DNA of 64,000 nucleotides, taken from positions 89,438-153,437 of the forward strand of contig WNYE01000097.1 in assembly GCA_021396245.1 (NCBI GenBank), read 5' to 3'. Position 1 is the first letter of the stretch, and every line of letters begins with the position of its first letter. The notes under the pieces were generated by a model. That model saw nothing but the letters and a program-made list of their open reading frames with translations, was not told the origin of the DNA and ran no database searches. Made by a program: the position numbers and the translations under genes. This document shows positions 35,953 through 46,279 of this stretch, in pieces. The DNA comes from Sporothrix humicola. Taxonomy: Eukaryota; Ascomycota; Sordariomycetes; Ophiostomatales; Ophiostomataceae.

Positions 35953-36177
35953 GCACCCCAGTGCGGCTCGACGAGGTAGGCGCGCGTGGCGGCGGTGAGA
36001 GTCAAACCGACGGCGCCGCATGAGAGGGTGAGCAGGAGGACGCGGATGGAGCAATTTTTGCTCTTTGCGGAAGCGGTCGACGACGGGCTGGCGGTCCTTC
36101 TGAGACACTTTTCCGTCGAGGCGGAGGCAGGGGATGCGGAACTGGTCAAGGCCGCGTTGGATCAAGTCGAGCGTCCT
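35953..36177 (-). pseudogene. SNF2-family helicase relic, helicase-C part
   Basis: The minus strand reads RTLDLIQRGLDQFRIPCLRL, DGKVSQKDRQPVVDRFRKE and, after a one-base frame change, SIRVLLLTLSCGAVGLTL and TAATRAYLVEPHW. These are motifs IV to V of the SNF2 C-terminal lobe. The expected continuation (NP..EEQA..RIHR.GQ) is missing, so the fragment is truncated as well as frame-shifted. Its first residue continues exactly where the relic at 22218 stops (IVFSTWRR then TLDLI). The two pieces therefore look like halves of one gene, although in this window they lie in permuted order. CGCCCG lies just outside this break at 36183-36188. Confidence 0.85.
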
Positions 36178-38451
36178 AGATCCGCCCGGAAAGGCCTCAC
36201 CTCTGGCCGTTTTTTCTTCCTTTCCCCCCTCAAAAATCCTCTTCCCTCCCCTGGCCCTTGACTCTGCTGGTATTAGTGCTTGTGAACAGACCTGGGGAGC
36301 TCTGGGATTATGACTGCTAGCGGCTGTTTCAACTGCCAATACCGAGCAGAGCCAACCAAAAGCAGGCAAGCATCCCCACAGGGCTTGTCAACACTCGGCT
36401 CAAGAGAGTCAAGACTGAGAAACGGCCCGATGACGATGTTTAGTTGGTCTTGGTGTCCTGGACGATTAACTTGAAAGGAACTGCAGGGCTGGATAGCCGA
36501 CTGGGCTTGGCAGGGCACCGACAGGGCAATGTCAAGCTCGCATAAAACAAAAAGACGCCGTCTTGGGACAAGTTCCTGAACATCCCGCTAGATCCGCTGT
36601 AGAAGGCCCAAAAAGGTAAACAAGAGAGGCAAAAACAACACCGAAAGAGGAGTTCTCGAGGAGGGTATATGTCAAGAGCAACGCCAGGGAGGAATTTGAC
36701 GATAAGGCAGGAACAAACGAGATTGCCGATGGTGATGATGGGGGGTGTATTTTGTGTGTTGTCGTCAAAAGAGGCTCTCGGCTCTTCGTCTTGGTGCTCC
36801 ACCACCGACGATCGTCCTCTCATCGTCGTACGACATGTTGGACAATGGCGATGGATCGAGGTCTTGTGAGACTTGTGATGCACTTTAGACTCTCTTGGAC
36901 TCTCTTGGATTCGCTTAAACGGATTTACGGCAACAATAGTCGATGGGGCCAGAGTCGTGCCTGGCGTCTTTCGCGGTTGAGTTTGGCCCGAGCGAGAGGA
37001 ATATTGAATTCGGCGATGTAAGATGCATTTCACTATGTAATACCGGCGTCGATGGAAGGAAAAAGAAATACAATGAAGCATACACAAACAAAAGGAGAAG
37101 GAGATGCGAGAAGATGAGCATCACAGCAACGAGGGAGAACGTATTACGATGCGGAGGGATGGGGATGACGATATCCAGTGCCAATGACACGTGCAAAAAG
37201 TGACGGATATTCGAGAGACGATCTCTTTTGAAAAACGTATCAAACCGATCTTGTGACACGGCAGTTGTGAAAATGGAGTGCTCACAAAATCGATTCTTGA
37301 CGATACTCCGCGGAGGAAAACATCTCTCATTGTTTATTTGTGTATTTTGCCCTTTGATTATTCGATTTTTGTGATGACAATTGGAGGATCAATATGTTGG
37401 AGATAAACGGTGAGATGTAGACCGTTTTCGTAGAGTGTATTGAATGAGAAAACGGCACAGTTTGTTAAAAAGCATCGCTAAGAGGAGGGGAAACGGTGGA
37501 ATATGTAGGGACGAAACATTGGTAAAGTCCCCTCATTGTCTTTACCGCCTTTGCTGTGCGTTTTGCGTTTTCTGCCCTTGGAATTTTCTGCATCTGTGCA
37601 TCTGCATCTGCACGTCCGTGTCCTTCTCTCTTGCTGTTCGCCACACTCTGTACCGTGCGTTTCCATTTTTTAATGTCCACTGTCTATGCAAGAAGAAATA
37701 ATATCCCATGTGTCCATGTGGTCGACACGATGCGGTGTGGCACTCCGGTTTATGCCATGCGATTGAGGGGAAGTAGGGTAAAAAGGGGACGAACATTGAT
37801 GATGTGGTTGAGAAAGTCAAGACCCCTTCATTCTGCATCGCCCGCCGCACTGACAGACCGAACCCCTCTTCCAGGCAGAGGGGAAGGGAAGACGAAGGGG
37901 AAGATGTAGCGGGCAGTAACATTCTAGAATGGATGGACGTTTGGACGTTTATGCTTTTCGAGTTTGGACGTTTGGATGCCTGGATGCCTGGACGCCCAAA
38001 TGCCTGAATATCCGTTCGCAACGGGGCGAAGTCGTCCATTCGAGACGAAGAGCGATTGTGCTTGGACTCTTCTCAACGCTGTGCCGAGATCACGGATGCA
38101 CAAATGTTTATGCAAACAAGCAGGGTGCAGAGGAAAAAAAAAAAGAGTAGAAGAGACGAAAAGACGAAAAGACGGCAAGACGAAACACGTTGTTTCGCTT
38201 TTCGCTTTTTGCATAAGCCACATCTCTTCTCGAAGCCTTCTCGGAGAGATTTTGAGAAAATCCAGAGTGATCATGCTGTGCCGCTGACGTTGAACTGGAA
38301 GTGAGCGAAACGAAGAGCAATCGTAAAAGCGACCGTAAAGTGTAAATTCGTGATATCCTGGTGTATGAAAGAAACGCCAAATGTAATGTAAACCGTCCAA
38401 TAACGCCATCCAAGACCGCCCAACCTGTATTTTATGTGCTCCCACGCGCCG
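36178..38451. other. Gene desert, right part
   Basis: No gene recognised. Composition and word use resemble the 1-22 kb desert. Simple repeats include GCATCT-type units (37587-37612), GGACGTTT/GGATGCCT units (about 37930-38000) and GACGAAAA units (about 38152-38184). The 3' UTR of the Med18 gene should lie at the right end. Confidence 0.5.
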
Positions 38452-39500
38452 TCATGTCCGTAGTTTCTGTGCTTGTGTCGGCGCCAAGGTGTTCACGCCT
38501 GTTGGCCGCTCAACTCTTGTGTCGTGCGCCCGCCGGTCGCAGGGCGCAAAGGCAAAGATGCCCGTCAGCTGGTTGCGTGCTGCGTCCAGTGCCTCCAGCG
38601 CCTTCTTCATCTTTTCGGGGCTCGTGTCCTCGAGGACGTGGCGGCGGAGGTAGATGATCCATTGGCGGGAAGGGTCGACGGACCCGGGGCCGCCGGCCGT
38701 GATTTCTTCCCAAGATGGGAGGGAAGACAGAGGTGTTTGTGGCGGAGCCGGTGGGGCAGCAGCATTCGGAGCTGGCGGTGCCGATGGAGCAGGAGCAGGA
38801 GCAGTTTTGGGCAAAAGGTGGTAGCGGACGAGAAGGTACTCGTTGCCGTTGGTGAAGTAGCTAAAGGACTCTTCGATGAGTTCCGATTTGAAGCTGGAAA
38901 GTTAGCACGGGGAGCGACAATCGAAAAGAAGCGAGTGACGAGCGGAGCGAGAAAGAAAGGCGAGCGAAGCGAGGACACAAAAAAGAAAGACGAGTGCAGC
39001 GAGGGCCTAACTTACCGGTAGCCGTTGTCGGTCAGGATGGCGGGAATGCTGCGTGTGTCTTGCAGGTCAATCTTCTTGCGCTGCGTCGTCATGCGCAGGA
39101 TGCTCGAGGCGCTGTTGCTAGCACCGCCTGTTGGATCCGGAATGTCGGTCCACCGCAGCGTGCCCAGGGCCGTGCCCGACAGGATCGCAGCCGAGCTGGG
39201 CGACGACTCGGGCGGCGCGCCAAACTCTTCTCTGCTCAGAACAGGGTACCGCGCCTGCAGGATAAACGACTGGCGCATCAGCTGCTGGTGTAGCTCGGTC
39301 CACAAGCGGTGGGCCACCGGACTGTTAGGCGGCGGGATGGCGCGCTTGACGGCGAGGCCGCGGGGCTGCGGCGGACCAGCAAAGTAGAGGACGCGGTGGA
39401 CGGTGTGGCGGGCGGTCATGCCCGTCACGCCTTGGAGCAGCGCCTTGGCGCGCTCAATGTCAGCGTCGGGGACGGCGGCCGTGAGGAAGAGCTCGTGCAT
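38452..39500 (-). CDS. MED18: Mediator complex subunit 18 (Srb5)
   Basis: Two exons on the minus strand, 39500-39016 and 38893-38452, with a 122-nt intron (GTAAGT donor, GCTAAC branch site, CAG acceptor). The product has 308 residues. The N terminus MHELFLTAAVPDADIERAK, the stretch TARHTVHRVLYFAGPPQPRG and the C-terminal pattern WIIYLRRHVLEDTSPEKMKK are characteristic of fungal Med18. With Med20 it forms part of the Mediator head module, which bridges activators and RNA polymerase II in the nucleus. An Ala/Pro-rich linker (about residues 180-210) interrupts the second half. The intron contains imperfect GCGAGCGAAGCGAGG-like repeats. Neighbouring MutY is divergent across a 493-bp gap. A single-copy core gene, so this is probably ordinary chromosome. 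Confidence 0.9.
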
Positions 39501-39993
39501 GGCGGGCGAGCGGGCAATTGGAAGGTCGTGGAGGGTGTTGGCGGTTGCCCTTTGTCGAGGTGAGGTTCAAGATTGGAGCTTTGGATTTTGGCGATGCGAT
39601 GCTGGAGAAGTGGGGCAGGAGCTAAAGAGCTCTTGCTGCACTAAGGCACGCTTCTCTTTTGGCCTTCGGGATCCCAACAAAGTGCATTGTGGCACTTCGA
39701 CGCCTAATCGAAAGATTTCAATGAAAGTAATTGAGTTTATCACCCGTAATTATATTAAATCTATGAATTCCCTTGTAAATATGATGATTTATCACCCTTC
39801 AGAAGCTCTTTCGTGCTGTTTAATTCTACTCACGTGACTAGGCGTTTTAGAGACGCGTCTCCTGCCGAACTAGGTTGATAACATCGACCTGGGCGTCAGC
39901 TTCCACGCTGTTTACATTTCAAATTGGGACAACCTCATTTGTCGTTCGCTGGAATACATTCACGATTCCAAACGACACCTCAACGACAAGACA
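39501..39993. promoter_or_regulatory. Divergent promoter region (MED18 / MutY)
   Basis: 493 bp between divergent start codons, AT-rich at about 39700-39830. Both promoters must lie here; I see no clear TATA box. Confidence 0.5.
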
Positions 39994-42093
39994 ATGGCCC
40001 GGAGTCAACGGGCGAGTGCGGTAGCGGCCGCCAAAAAAATCGCGGTGCAAGCAGAGGACCACGATGAGCCTGCCAATGATGTAGTGTCTCGTGGTTCTTC
40101 AAGGCGAGTTTCTGCCGCATCGAGGACCACAGTCATGGCACTGCCAAGAAGGCCAACCGTGAAGCGAAAACGTGACTCGGAGTCACCAGAGTACGACGGT
40201 GGAGAAAATGAAGGGCCTGAAGACGACGAAGACAATGGCAGCGACGCCTTCAGCGAAGTGGACGACGAAGAAGACGTCAAGCCGAAAAAGAGTCGGGCAC
40301 CACCGCCAAAGAGGACTCTTACAGCTACACCTACCGCCTCGAAACCCAAAAAGCCGAGGAGGGTGGCCAACAGTGCTTCCACGCTGGCTCTCGAACAGCG
40401 TCTCTTCTCACAATCTGGAAGACCTGTCTCGGAAAACGACGTGCCACCCGCATGCTGTCCACCAGAACGCCTTCACACTGTCGACTATCACCGGCCGTTA
40501 CTTCTCGACGGAGCAAAGGGCCGCCGTGCGCGTCGTGCACTGCTTGCCTGGTACGACAGCGTCAGTGCCACACGCGGAATGCCCTGGCGACGGCCGTGGA
40601 TGGATCCGGAGGTAGGGCTGGAGGGAACGGACAAGGAGGCCCGCTCTGAGCTGGCTCGCCGGGCCTACGAGGTCTGGATCAGCGAGGTCATGGCGCAGCA
40701 GACGCGCATTGCCGTCGTCATTGGCTACTGGACGCGGTGGATGGCGCGGTGGCCGACCATTGAGGACCTGGCGGCCGCTGATGCTTCTGAAATCTTTCAA
40801 GAATGGAGCGGGCTTGGGTACTACAGCCGCGCATCGCGTATCCATGAAGCTGCCAAACTGGTGGCGAGTGACTCTGTCTTCCAGGGATTGCTGCCGCCCG
40901 ACGTCGAAACTCTGGAGAGCCGTATCCCGGGTGTTGGGAGATACACAGCTGGCGCCGTCTCTGCCATTGTTTACGGTCGCGCGGCGCCCATGGTGGACGG
41001 CAACGTGATCCGCGTGTTGAGCCGGCAGCTAGGCGTGTTTACGGATAGCAAGGCGGAGAAGGCGTTGGTGGACCTCTTGTGGTCGGCCGCTGAGATATTG
41101 GTCAGGGCTGTTGCGAGAGATGGACCGAAAGAGGGCGATGAAATGGCAGACGATGATACAAGCGAGGCGCCTTCTAGCGACCGACCCGGCCGATGGGGAC
41201 AGGCCCTGATGGAGCTGGGAAGTACGGTCTGCGCACCCAAGCCGGATTGTGGGGCTTGCCCGATCAGCTCAACGTGTCGAGCATACGCAGAAGGTCTGGC
41301 CCTGCACGAGCGCAATACAAAGGGAGCCTTGCCGCCTCCTCTGGTCAAGAGTGAAGACGAAATCAACAAAAGCTGCGACATCTGTGAGCAATTCCCAGAA
41401 CTTGACGAAGAAGAAGCGGCAGCAATTGCCAAAGCCGACAAGAAGGCGACAAAGGAGGAGAAGAAAGACAAGAAGGCGGATACATCGCCATTCTTTGATA
41501 TCGAGGATGCGGCTGCTGGCATCAAGCTGAGCAAAGAAGCGTTGACTTCGATTGTCAACCACGCGCGGACATTCCCACTGCGTCGACCAAAGAAGCCAGT
41601 CCGCGAAGTCGAGACGCTGGTGTGCGCTGTGCGGGTGACCTACAGCGACCAAGACTTTTATCTCCTACACCAACGACCGGCCAAGGGGCTGTTGGCGAGT
41701 CTTTGGCAACTGCCGAGCTACGATTTGCCGGCGGCGTTGGACAACAAGATGGGCCGCCGGAAAGAAGCCGGGGATTTTGTCAAACGGTGGTTGAAGGAGG
41801 GAAGTAGTGGTGGAAAGACGAAGAAAGAAAACAAAAAGACCTGTACTGCACCGGCACCTCTGCAGATTACAATGACAGGAGAGCTGGGCGGTGTTCCATG
41901 GCTGTTCTCCCACCTACGGCAGACGATGCACGTGTATCTTTTTGAACTTTTTCCAGAAGAGGGAACAGAGCTCGACATGTCTAGCCTACCAACACCCGAT
42001 TCGTGCTGCTGGGCTTCTGTGGACGAGGCGGAGACGACGTATTCCATGGGCACGGGCATGCGCAAGTGCTGGGCTCTCGTTAAAGATGCGTGA
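39994..42093 (+). CDS. Adenine DNA glycosylase (MutY/MYH homologue)
   Basis: One exon encodes 699 residues. Removes adenine mispaired with 8-oxoguanine (base-excision repair), in nucleus and/or mitochondria. Residues 1-150 are a basic/acidic disordered tail with possible nuclear-localisation clusters (about 57-60, 97-107). The glycosylase domain starts at PWRRPW (197-202). EVMAQQT holds the catalytic Glu231, IPGVGRYTAG (311-320) is the helix-hairpin-helix, and APMVDGNVIR holds the catalytic Asp335. The iron-sulfur cysteines are at 413, 419, 422 and 428, with C-x5-C in the first pair instead of the usual C-x6-C. A charged Lys/Glu insert (about 460-500) precedes a NUDIX-like 8-oxoguanine-recognition domain (about 545-690; LHQRPAKGLLASLWQLPSYD, and WLFSHLRQTMHVYLF near the end). 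Longer than most homologues because of the tail and inserts. No frameshift is seen. Confidence 0.93.
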   Translation: MARSQRASAVAAAKKIAVQAEDHDEPANDVVSRGSSRRVSAASRTTVMALPRRPTVKRKRDSESPEYDGGENEGPEDDEDNGSDAFSEVDDEEDVKPKKSRAPPPKRTLTATPTASKPKKPRRVANSASTLALEQRLFSQSGRPVSENDVPPACCPPERLHTVDYHRPLLLDGAKGRRARRALLAWYDSVSATRGMPWRRPWMDPEVGLEGTDKEARSELARRAYEVWISEVMAQQTRIAVVIGYWTRWMARWPTIEDLAAADASEIFQEWSGLGYYSRASRIHEAAKLVASDSVFQGLLPPDVETLESRIPGVGRYTAGAVSAIVYGRAAPMVDGNVIRVLSRQLGVFTDSKAEKALVDLLWSAAEILVRAVARDGPKEGDEMADDDTSEAPSSDRPGRWGQALMELGSTVCAPKPDCGACPISSTCRAYAEGLALHERNTKGALPPPLVKSEDEINKSCDICEQFPELDEEEAAAIAKADKKATKEEKKDKKADTSPFFDIEDAAAGIKLSKEALTSIVNHARTFPLRRPKKPVREVETLVCAVRVTYSDQDFYLLHQRPAKGLLASLWQLPSYDLPAALDNKMGRRKEAGDFVKRWLKEGSSGGKTKKENKKTCTAPAPLQITMTGELGGVPWLFSHLRQTMHVYLFELFPEEGTELDMSSLPTPDSCCWASVDEAETTYSMGTGMRKCWALVKDA

Positions 42094-42226
42094 GCTAAAG
42101 GCGATTTATGACTGATATATATTCACATTTGATAAGATCTATGACACCATTCTACTTCTTCTCCCGTCCCACCCTCCGTCTACTTTCCATCTTGAACATA
42201 TCAGCCCTCTTCATCAATCCGTCTTC

Positions 42227-42897
42227 TCACTTTCCCTCCTCTGTACAGTGTGGCTTGCTGGCAGTCGTTGATGACGAGGATGGGGACGACGAGGCATGCG
42301 ATGGCGACGACGACGACTGGACGGCACCGCAGACAACGCCGTCGGTAAAACACGGCACGCCCTGGTCGGCAGTGATCCATTCAGCGAGGTCGACGGACAT
42401 CAATTTGGCGCCCTGGTTGACCGTGCAGTTGCAGGCCATGATCGAGTCGCCTTCATTGACGAGCTTGCAGTCGCGGCAGGTGGTAGAGAAGCTGTCAGGC
42501 GCGGAGTTCCTACCGTACTGTCAGCAGAGACATTATTCTCGGGATCACCAACGAAGACTCACGATGGATACGCCGGCTTGATGCCATTCTCCGAGGCGAC
42601 GAGGGATGCATCAAGGGCGAGGAGAGACACGACCGTTGATTGCGCCGTCTCGCCGGCACAGTGTGTCCACAGCGAGAGCTCGCCGCCATCGACGAGATAC
42701 TCGAGACGCCATTCGTTGCAGAGGTCGGTGAAGGGGAAGGCTGGGTCGGGAGGCGATGGGTTGTGGTTGCTTCCACTGCCGCTGCCTCCACCAACGCCAT
42801 AACCATGATCAACACCGATACGAAGACCGTATGGAGGCTCGGCAATGGCGGCGCCGAGCCCAACAAGGAGTGGCAGGATGGTTGTGGAGAGATGCAT
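42227..42897 (-). CDS. Small secreted protein, cyanovirin-N (CVNH)-like
   Basis: Two exons, 42897-42563 and 42509-42227, with a 53-nt intron (GTGAGT donor, GCTGAC branch site, TAG acceptor). The product has 205 residues. Residues 1-19 form a signal peptide. After a Gly/Ser/Pro linker (about 33-52) come two related units, each starting with an aromatic and Cys: FTDLCNEWRLEYL (57-68) and FSTTCRDCKLV (119-129). Each is followed by a Cys and a Ser/Asp-Leu strand (SLLALDASL; SVDLAEWI). This two-fold pattern resembles the cyanovirin-N homology fold of fungal sugar-binding proteins, but similarity is weak by eye. The C terminus is Ser-rich with no GPI-type tail. Secretion is well supported and the CVNH call is tentative. 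It converges on MutY, 133 bp from its stop. Confidence 0.72.
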
Positions 42898-44514
42898 TGT
42901 GTTTTCGACGCGATGAATTGTTGATGTCGATGGTGGCCGCTATTGTCAGACTGCTTTCACATTTCAATTCCATGGAAGGCGACAGCGCGATGTCTCGACT
43001 TTATGTCATTCGTTTGCCTCACTCCCCGTTTACATTCCCTTTACCCTGACTTTCAGCTCGCCTGTCACTTGATCTTGCATGTGAGACCGTTGCAGAGGAC
43101 AGAAAGGGGAATGGAAACCTGGTCCAGGTCTGTTTGACGTGTCTGACACTGTTCGACGAGCTTAAAATAAACACAAACTCACGAAACTAGAAAGTACCAG
43201 ACAGAAGAAAACAGCGCGTCTCACGCGTCCCAATCGACTGGCAGAGGAAATGATACTCGAGAGTGCGCGAAAATGAGGCGAGTGGCATTGTGACACTGCC
43301 AGTGTCTCTTACCTTCTTTTCTTCTTTGTCGTCTTCTATGCATTCTTTGCAGCTCGGCAGTTAGATTGGCTGTCGTACGACGTCGTGTCTGCCGTGTCCC
43401 TGTTTCTCTACTTTCTCTGTTTTCTGTTTCTTGGCTCCCCTTTTTCTCTTTCCCGTCACCTGTCACCATCTTTATTTCGGCCGCAACGTCGTGCATTTCG
43501 CCAGAAGAGGCGAGACTCTGGCGAGACTCGATAAAAAACAAAAATACAGAAAACAAAATTCTCGCGAAACACCGATCCTGAATGACCGAATGTTTGCTGG
43601 TTCGTTTCGAGAAGGTTGACATAATAAGACCAGTCTTAGTCATGCATCCGTGCCTGGTACCTGACAGGAGTTCCTGATATGTTTCCTCAGCTTGGTCATC
43701 TGACATACATAATCCTGCCATTTGGTGTCATTTCGGGGTGAGATTTGACAAAACAGGTAAGACTTAAGCGCGAGGCTGCGACACCCACGTTTTTTGAGCC
43801 TCTTATTCTACTTTGTTTTGGTCTACCCTCCTTCTTCTATCTCGTCTTCTTACCCTTCTTTCTTTTTTTCTTATTCTATCTTCGTGCCCATTGTGACTAG
43901 TTTGTCACGAACTTCAAGCATAGATGTATTTTTGAAGTACATGAAAATGCGAAGCAATGGCGCACTTTTGTCGTGATAATGTCACTTTTCTTACAAAAGC
44001 CCCTATTGAAACTGCCTGTCCTCATTGTATCTCGCTTTATTTTGTATTATTAACCCCTGCATTGTTGCCTACCAGTATGCATCGTCTCTTTGACATTCGC
44101 ATCATATTTCTTCTTTCGTTTGTTGTGACGACCCGGTGATTGAGAGCCTCGCGATTGTGGTCCGGACTTATGTTTGTGGTAAATCCGCCATTTGTTAAGC
44201 TTTTTCAGTACTATTCCGCTGCGGACAGTTTATTGTAACTCAACGTGCATGAGCAATGCCGACGGAGACTCGTTCGCGTTGCGGACTTACTGTAGTGGGG
44301 CACTTGTTGGGCTCTCCAATTGGCTGCGACAGCGCCTTGGAGTGCCCTGACTTACACGCAATTTGCTGGCTCCAAAGATTCCTCATAGCACCACTACGGT
44401 TTTAGGCGCATTACGTTAGCAATCTCCAATGCTCGACCTCTGCTGTCGATCGATGGCTCGCGCTTTTGAGATCTTAATTCCTTTGAATTGCCCCTGGGCA
44501 CTTACACAGCAACC

Positions 44515-44650
44515 TCAGTCAAAGAACTCCACGTATCGTTGCTCGTCTCTTGGATTGACGGCAACTAAGAAGAGCCCGTCCATCTCATTGACGGCCTTGT
44601 CGATCTGCCCGATACTGGTCGCCGTCGGTTTGACCAATCTCCGAGTGGAC
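44515..44650 (-). pseudogene. Orphan C-terminal coding fragment, family unknown
   Basis: The minus strand reads KPTATSIGQIDKAVNEMDGL and FLVAVNPRDEQRYVEFFD followed by TGA. The residue mix is protein-like, but no start or upstream exon is evident. Family not recognised. It could be the scrap of a lost gene or an exon of an unannotated one. Confidence 0.33.
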
Positions 44651-44869
44651 AGTGAATGCACTGAGACGCAGTGTCTCTTAGTGCAGTGTGTTGTTATTCT
44701 GTGCCACTCTATCCCTAGAAATGGGTGTGGTCAATGGTGTACAGAAGGCTGAAGGTGGTCCAACAGAACACTGGATAGCGTCGCCCTTGGCTAGCACGAC
44801 CGCTGAGCTTGTTCATGACGACAGATGTCCCCGATGGTGTTTGCGATGATTGATATGCTGTCCCATCTG

Positions 44870-44877
44870 TATATAAG
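44870..44877 (+). promoter_or_regulatory. Probable TATA box of the dehydrogenase gene
   Basis: TATATAAG, 193 bp before the start codon at 45063, followed by a pyrimidine/A-rich leader (CATATCCATCATCTCC region). Position and sequence fit a fungal core promoter. Confidence 0.55.
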
Positions 44878-45062
44878 TGATGTTGTCGCCCAGCTTCATG
44901 ATGGTTTTGTTTTTGATATCAGAACATAGATACATCAACAGCTCTTCTCTTCATTACAAGATATCATATCCATCATCTCCAATCCAATCATACCACGACC
45001 TGACCACACCTCCCTCCCTTGATCGACTTTGACATAAAACCAAGATATACACCACCTTCATC

Positions 45063-46118
45063 ATGACAACCTCCGTCTCCCTCCAGCTGCCGCCTCGCGA
45101 TATTTCCTTTACAAAACTGTTCCTCGACTCACAGTTCCTGCACTTCCCCAAATGGGCGCCCAAGACGACCAACCTGACGGGCCAGACGGCCATTATTACC
45201 GGTGCCTCCGCGGGTATCGGCCTTGAAGCGTCCCGCCAGCTGCTAAAGTTCGGCCTCTCTCGCCTGATTGTCGCCGTCCGTTCGATCAACAAGGGCGAGG
45301 ATGTCGCCGCCGATCTCCACAAATCGTTCCCCAAGGCACGCATCGACGTCTGGCCGCTCGAGATGGGGTCGTACAAGTCGGTCCAGGAATTTGCGGCACG
45401 CGTCAACAAGGAACTGACGCGTATCGACATTGTCATCCTGAATGCAGGCATGACCGGCGACGCATTTGCGCTGTCCCCCGAAACGGGCCACGAGCGCGTC
45501 ATCCAGGTCAACTACCTGTCGACCATGCTGCTGGCCATCCTGCTGCTGCCGACCCTAAAAACCAAAGCCCGCGCCAACGGCACGACGCCGGCCCGTCTGA
45601 CGATTGTCAACTCGGGCGTCTCTCTCGGCTCCAAACACCTCTGGGAAGACACCCGCCCGCTCCTCCCGTCGTTTGACGACACCGCCATCCAGCCCTGGGA
45701 CAGCGTCGAGCGCTACTGGTCGTCCAAGCTGCTGGGCCAGTTGTTTTTTATCAAGCTGTTCCCTTACATTAGCGCCGACGACGTCATCTTCAATATGGTC
45801 GACCCGGGCCTGATCCGCGGCACTTTGCTGCAGCGTGAGACATCGGACAAGAGCGTCATCATCGCATCGATTTTGTGGGTCGTCAAGGCCATTACCGGAC
45901 GCAGCCTGAGTGCCGGCGCCTCGACCTATGTGGACGCCGCCGTCGTCAAGGGCCAGGAGAGCCACGGCTGCTTCATCATGGACTGGGAGGTGCGCCCGTT
46001 TGCCATTTTTGCCTACACGGACAAGGGCAAGGAGAACATTGAGGTGCTGTGGAAGGAGACGCTGGCGGAGCTCAAGTTTGCCGGCGTCGAGGATATTCTG
46101 GCCAAGCTGAAGCAGTAA
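45063..46118 (+). CDS. Short-chain dehydrogenase/reductase
   Basis: A single exon encodes 351 residues. This is a classical SDR with a Rossmann fold: TGASAGIG at 46-53 binds NAD(P), NAG at 127-129, catalytic Ser184 in IVNSGVS, and Tyr218-x3-Lys222 in ERYWSSK. It resembles the retinol-dehydrogenase/WW-domain oxidoreductase-like fungal SDRs, which reduce or oxidise carbonyl/alcohol groups of lipophilic or secondary metabolites. No signal peptide; the first 35 residues may form an N-terminal extension. The ATG at 45063 is preceded by a TATA box 193 bp upstream. It converges on the rhodopsin-domain gene, with 161 bp between stops. Substrate unknown. All catalytic residues are present, so activity is likely. 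Confidence 0.93.
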   Translation: MTTSVSLQLPPRDISFTKLFLDSQFLHFPKWAPKTTNLTGQTAIITGASAGIGLEASRQLLKFGLSRLIVAVRSINKGEDVAADLHKSFPKARIDVWPLEMGSYKSVQEFAARVNKELTRIDIVILNAGMTGDAFALSPETGHERVIQVNYLSTMLLAILLLPTLKTKARANGTTPARLTIVNSGVSLGSKHLWEDTRPLLPSFDDTAIQPWDSVERYWSSKLLGQLFFIKLFPYISADDVIFNMVDPGLIRGTLLQRETSDKSVIIASILWVVKAITGRSLSAGASTYVDAAVVKGQESHGCFIMDWEVRPFAIFAYTDKGKENIEVLWKETLAELKFAGVEDILAKLKQ

Positions 46119-46279
46119 GGGTGGGGGACTACGGCTCCGACTTCAGTTTTTTATCCGTTTGATTTGATTTGTATATACCAATGCGGGAGGACTGATTTGA
46201 TTTACATGTTGATTTGATTTTTGTTCGTTTTTTATTTGTGGCATTTACATACATTAATTCATTACTCGCATTAGTTCAT

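Larger units (their letters stand above)
42898..45062. other. Intergenic, mostly featureless
   Basis: No complete gene recognised. It contains the probable orphan coding scrap at 44515-44650 and the TATA box of the dehydrogenase gene at 44870. Pyrimidine-rich at about 43800-43900. Confidence 0.5.

Noticed and set aside
22218..36177. Starship-type giant mobile element
   Set aside because: No tyrosine-recombinase captain (DUF3435) or typical cargo seen, and no clear terminal repeats; the block is explained as well by a circle or duplication.
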